64,000 nucleotides of DNA from Deltaproteobacteria bacterium (GTDB taxonomy: Bacteria > Desulfobacterota > Binatia > UTPRO1): positions 138,688 through 202,687 of the forward strand of contig JADLHM010000110.1 of NCBI GenBank assembly GCA_020848745.1, in the 5' to 3' direction. Positions within the stretch are counted from its first letter, which is position 1. Each line of letters begins with the position of its first letter. The notes below the pieces were generated by a model. It was given only the letters and a program-made list of their open reading frames with translations, ran no database searches and had not been told where the DNA came from. Shown piece after piece: positions 61,797-64,000 of this stretch. The position numbers and the translations under genes are program-made.

Positions 61797-63259
61797 GCCG
61801 TGAGATGCGCCACCGGCTGCCCGTGGGGGCGGCGGAGCTCCGGTGGCTGGTCGCACGGCTCGCGGTCCGCTACGAGCCGCCGGGCTCGCGCCGCCATCTG
61901 GGCGTGCTCCCGCGACGTGGGTGCGATCGACAGGAATCCGATCGCCGCGCAATGGAGCCCATCGACGAGCGCGAGCGTCCGGACGGGATCACGCTCCAAG
62001 CTGTCTTCATCGGCGAGGGCGTGCGCGAGCGCGATTGCCTCTGCCGCGAGCATCGCGTCCGGCGACCATCGTCGTCCGTCACAGAGGTGCTCACGAAGAC
62101 GCATCCGGTGCGCGTCGACCACGCGATCCGCCGCTCGGGAGGCGGCCATTACGGAGAGGCTCGGATGGAGCCAATCCAGGACGTGAACCAACCGGGGCGG
62201 CACCTTGGGCGCGATGTCCGCATCGCGGCGCGTGTGTCGGATCACGAACGATGCCGCGGACGGCTGCCTTCGGGGAGCGTGAGACTCATCCGCGAACCTC
62301 GGCAGGGCAACGCGCAGCCCCCGCATGATGCCAGTCTGTGCGAGCGCGACCAGATGGTCGCAGGCTTCCCGCCCCGGGAGGCTCGCGAGGGCTTCGACGG
62401 CGCGCCCGAGCCACCACTCGGCGACCGCACTCGCGGCGGCGACTCCGCCACCTTGGATCACGAGCGCGGCGCAGCCGGCGACGGCACTCGCATCTCTGGT
62501 GCGCCGGATGCGTTCGAGCAGCGGCGGCAGCCGCCGCTCCGGATCGTTCGTGAGAAGAATGGGCAGCGTGAGAACGCCGTCGCGGAGATCGGCGCCGTTG
62601 GTGCGGCCGAGATCGGCGGGGTCGCCGGTGAGATCGAGGATGTCGTCGGCGATTTGGAATGCGACCCCGAATCGGCGGGCGAAACGCGCGACCGCCGCGC
62701 GGGATGCTCGGTCGGCGCCGACGAGGATGGCGCCGAGATCGGCCGCGAGCTGGAAGAACGCCCCGGTCTTCTCCTGCATGACGGCGAGGCGTGTGCGGGG
62801 GGCGACGGCAACGAACGGCGCGGCGAGTTCGCGGATCTGACCGCGGCACGTTGCGAGGAGCGCTCGACGCACCGCCCGGCGGGCATGGATACCGAGTCCG
62901 GCCGCGAGCTCGTTGGCGAGATGGGCGATCGCGGTGCCGGCGTCCGTCGCCGCGCGCGCTCCGTGTGTGCGATGGAGCGTCGCGACTCCGCGCCGGGTCT
63001 CGGCGCCGTCCACGAGGTCGTCGTGGATCAAGGACCCCAGGTGTGCGAGCTCGATGGCGGAGCCTGCGCGAATCAGCAGCTCGGTGGTGGCGGGGAGCGG
63101 CTCTCGGCAGGCGGCGGCCGCCCACCACACGAGCCGCGCGCGCAGGCGCTTCCCGCCGGCGTCGAGGAGGCGCGAGGCCGGCGCCGTGATCGGCGAGCTC
63201 ACGATCGCGACGCGCATGTGCGCCTCGATCGCGCGAACGAAGTCGTCGACCCCGGTCAT
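61793..63259 (-). CDS. Polyprenyl diphosphate synthase with a long C-terminal extension
   Basis: A 488-residue protein. Residues about 1-315 are a trans-isoprenyl diphosphate synthase: GGKRLR (35-40), the first Asp-rich motif DDLVD (80-84), QEKTGAFFQ, and the second motif QIADDILD (202-209). Both motifs keep the Mg-binding aspartates. The residues just before DDLVD (LAHLGSLIH) that set chain length are small, so a medium or long chain is possible. Residues about 316-488 form an extra helical domain with no recognised family. Gene order is PadR-this-permease-ATPase, with ATGA/GTGA overlaps. Confidence 0.87.
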   Translation of the reverse strand: MTGVDDFVRAIEAHMRVAIVSSPITAPASRLLDAGGKRLRARLVWWAAAACREPLPATTELLIRAGSAIELAHLGSLIHDDLVDGAETRRGVATLHRTHGARAATDAGTAIAHLANELAAGLGIHARRAVRRALLATCRGQIRELAAPFVAVAPRTRLAVMQEKTGAFFQLAADLGAILVGADRASRAAVARFARRFGVAFQIADDILDLTGDPADLGRTNGADLRDGVLTLPILLTNDPERRLPPLLERIRRTRDASAVAGCAALVIQGGGVAAASAVAEWWLGRAVEALASLPGREACDHLVALAQTGIMRGLRVALPRFADESHAPRRQPSAASFVIRHTRRDADIAPKVPPRLVHVLDWLHPSLSVMAASRAADRVVDAHRMRLREHLCDGRRWSPDAMLAAEAIALAHALADEDSLERDPVRTLALVDGLHCAAIGFLSIAPTSREHAQMAARARRLVADREPCDQPPELRRPHGQPVAHLTA

Positions 63260-63861
63260 CGAGGTGCTTTCGACGGGCGTGTCGGCTTCGCCGAGAGCGA
63301 ACCCTTGACCGTTGACGGGTCGTCACTCGGCTGCCAGGCGAGGAGCGTCGCTCGGCAATGCTCGAGCCATTTCAGGTGGGCCTCGGCGTGGAAGAGGGCC
63401 GCGTCGGCGGCGAGCGAGTTGAGCAGACGCTCTTCCGTGTTCACCGGTTCGAGGCTGCGGCGATGGACGGTCAGGTGGGTCAAGTGCTCGCGATAGACGT
63501 GCTCCTGGCGGGCCACCTGATTCAGCGACGCGTCGCGATCCTTGCGGTCGAGCACGAGGAGGCGGATGAAGATCTCGTCGCGGATCGGCTGGGGCTGCTT
63601 CGGGGAGCGCCTGAGCCACGTATCGAGCGAGCGCCGTCCCTTCGCCGTGACGGTATAGACCCAGCGCCCGATGTGGCCGTCACCCTGATCGAAGCGGCCT
63701 TCGACGAGGCCGCGCCGACGCAGGTCCTTCAACGTCTGGTAGATCTGTCCGAAGTTCAACGACCAGGCGGGGCCGATCCGGTCCTCGAAGACGCTTTTGA
63801 TGCGGTAGCCGTGGAGCTCCTGCCCATCCAGGAGGCCGAGGATCGCGTAGCGCAGCAGCAT
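63256..63861 (-). CDS. PadR-family transcriptional regulator
   Basis: A 201-residue repressor. The winged-helix N-terminus (1-90) is typical: YAILGLLDGQELHGYRIKSVFEDR, then FGQIYQTLKDLRRRGLVEGR and an ARG-rich wing around GRWVYTVTAKGRRSLDTWL. The C-terminal helical part (about 95-190) makes the dimer. Members bind small ligands or proteins and often repress an adjacent ABC transporter. It is the first gene of a four-gene leftward operon, overlapping the prenyl synthase start by 4 bases, so it probably autoregulates the operon. Ribosome site AAGGAG precedes the ATG. Confidence 0.9.
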   Translation of the reverse strand: MLLRYAILGLLDGQELHGYRIKSVFEDRIGPAWSLNFGQIYQTLKDLRRRGLVEGRFDQGDGHIGRWVYTVTAKGRRSLDTWLRRSPKQPQPIRDEIFIRLLVLDRKDRDASLNQVARQEHVYREHLTHLTVHRRSLEPVNTEERLLNSLAADAALFHAEAHLKWLEHCRATLLAWQPSDDPSTVKGSLSAKPTRPSKAPR

Positions 63862-64000
63862 GCAAGCTCCTTACTAGGCCGCGGGCGCCTGGCAGTCAGG
63901 GGGCTTTCGAGCGGGCGGATCTTTGGTGGGAGGCCGGCCGCGTGTCAACGAAAAGCGTCCGGAGGAGACTAGATAGAGCGGATATATGGTTCCGGCTCGA
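63862..64000. promoter_or_regulatory. Region upstream of the PadR operon
   Basis: The last 140 bases hold the expected promoter of the leftward operon. They contain an AT-richer stretch (63968-63988, ATAGAGCGGATATATGG on the plus strand) that could be a promoter core or the PadR site, but no clear ATGT-ACAT dyad was identified. Confidence 0.35.

Overview
This 64-kb window is a very GC-rich (estimated above 70% by eye), densely packed bacterial chromosome segment. TolC, Omp85 and CusCBA-type outer-membrane proteins, lipoprotein signals and a LolA-like protein indicate a diderm. The mix (acyl-CoA chemistry, a MeaA-like mutase, delta-60-repeat and Cys-rich secreted proteins, many MacB/FtsX transporters) suggests a soil or sediment lineage of the old deltaproteobacterial type, such as Myxococcota, Desulfobacterota or Binatota. 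That placement is an inference and is not settled by any marker gene here. No rRNA or tRNA gene and no CRISPR array was seen.

Layout. 1-3218 (minus): CusCBA-type metal efflux, with CusA cut by the window edge. 3332-5203 (plus): ECF sigma factor, a membrane anti-sigma candidate and a small unknown. 5563-25448 (plus): a compact biosynthetic cluster, the main object of interest. 25559-31636: CoA-transferase, Cys-rich lipoprotein, Omp85 barrel, receiver-like regulator, acyl-CoA dehydrogenase and a GGCT-like protein. 31860-37949 (minus): M1 aminopeptidase with two polytopic membrane proteins. 38183-41389: a lower-GC accessory patch with a toxin-antitoxin pair, a 5'-truncated delta-60 repeat gene and an internally deleted DUF4143 ATPase. 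41402-58447: mostly unrelated metabolic and envelope genes, with a second toxin-antitoxin pair. 58521-63861 (minus): a tightly coupled PadR / polyprenyl synthase / MacB-type transporter operon.

The cluster at 5563-25448. An ABC exporter (ATPase plus FtsX-type permease) precedes a fatty acyl-AMP ligase fused to a carrier domain, an NRPS of order C-A-nMT-T, an NRPS of order C-A-T-E, SbnA- and SbnB-like enzymes that make 2,3-diaminopropionate (Dap), a secreted Ntn-hydrolase-like protein, a LolA-like periplasmic protein and a Sfp-type phosphopantetheinyl transferase. Most gene junctions from the acyl ligase to the hydrolase overlap by 4-8 bases, so expression as one unit is likely. The two A domains share nearly the same predicted pocket, with two acidic residues suited to a basic side chain, which fits Dap supplied by SbnA/SbnB. 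The simplest reading is a fatty-acylated Dap-Dap peptide with one N-methyl and one D residue, exported and possibly trimmed in the periplasm. There is no thioesterase, the first C domain has lost its catalytic histidine, and the hydrolase lacks the usual nucleophilic cysteine.

The operon at 58521-63861 couples a PadR repressor, an isoprenyl diphosphate synthase with a long unexplained C-terminal extension and a two-gene ABC transporter. It may be a small self-regulated isoprenoid-related export unit, and part of its permease has a lower GC content than the rest.
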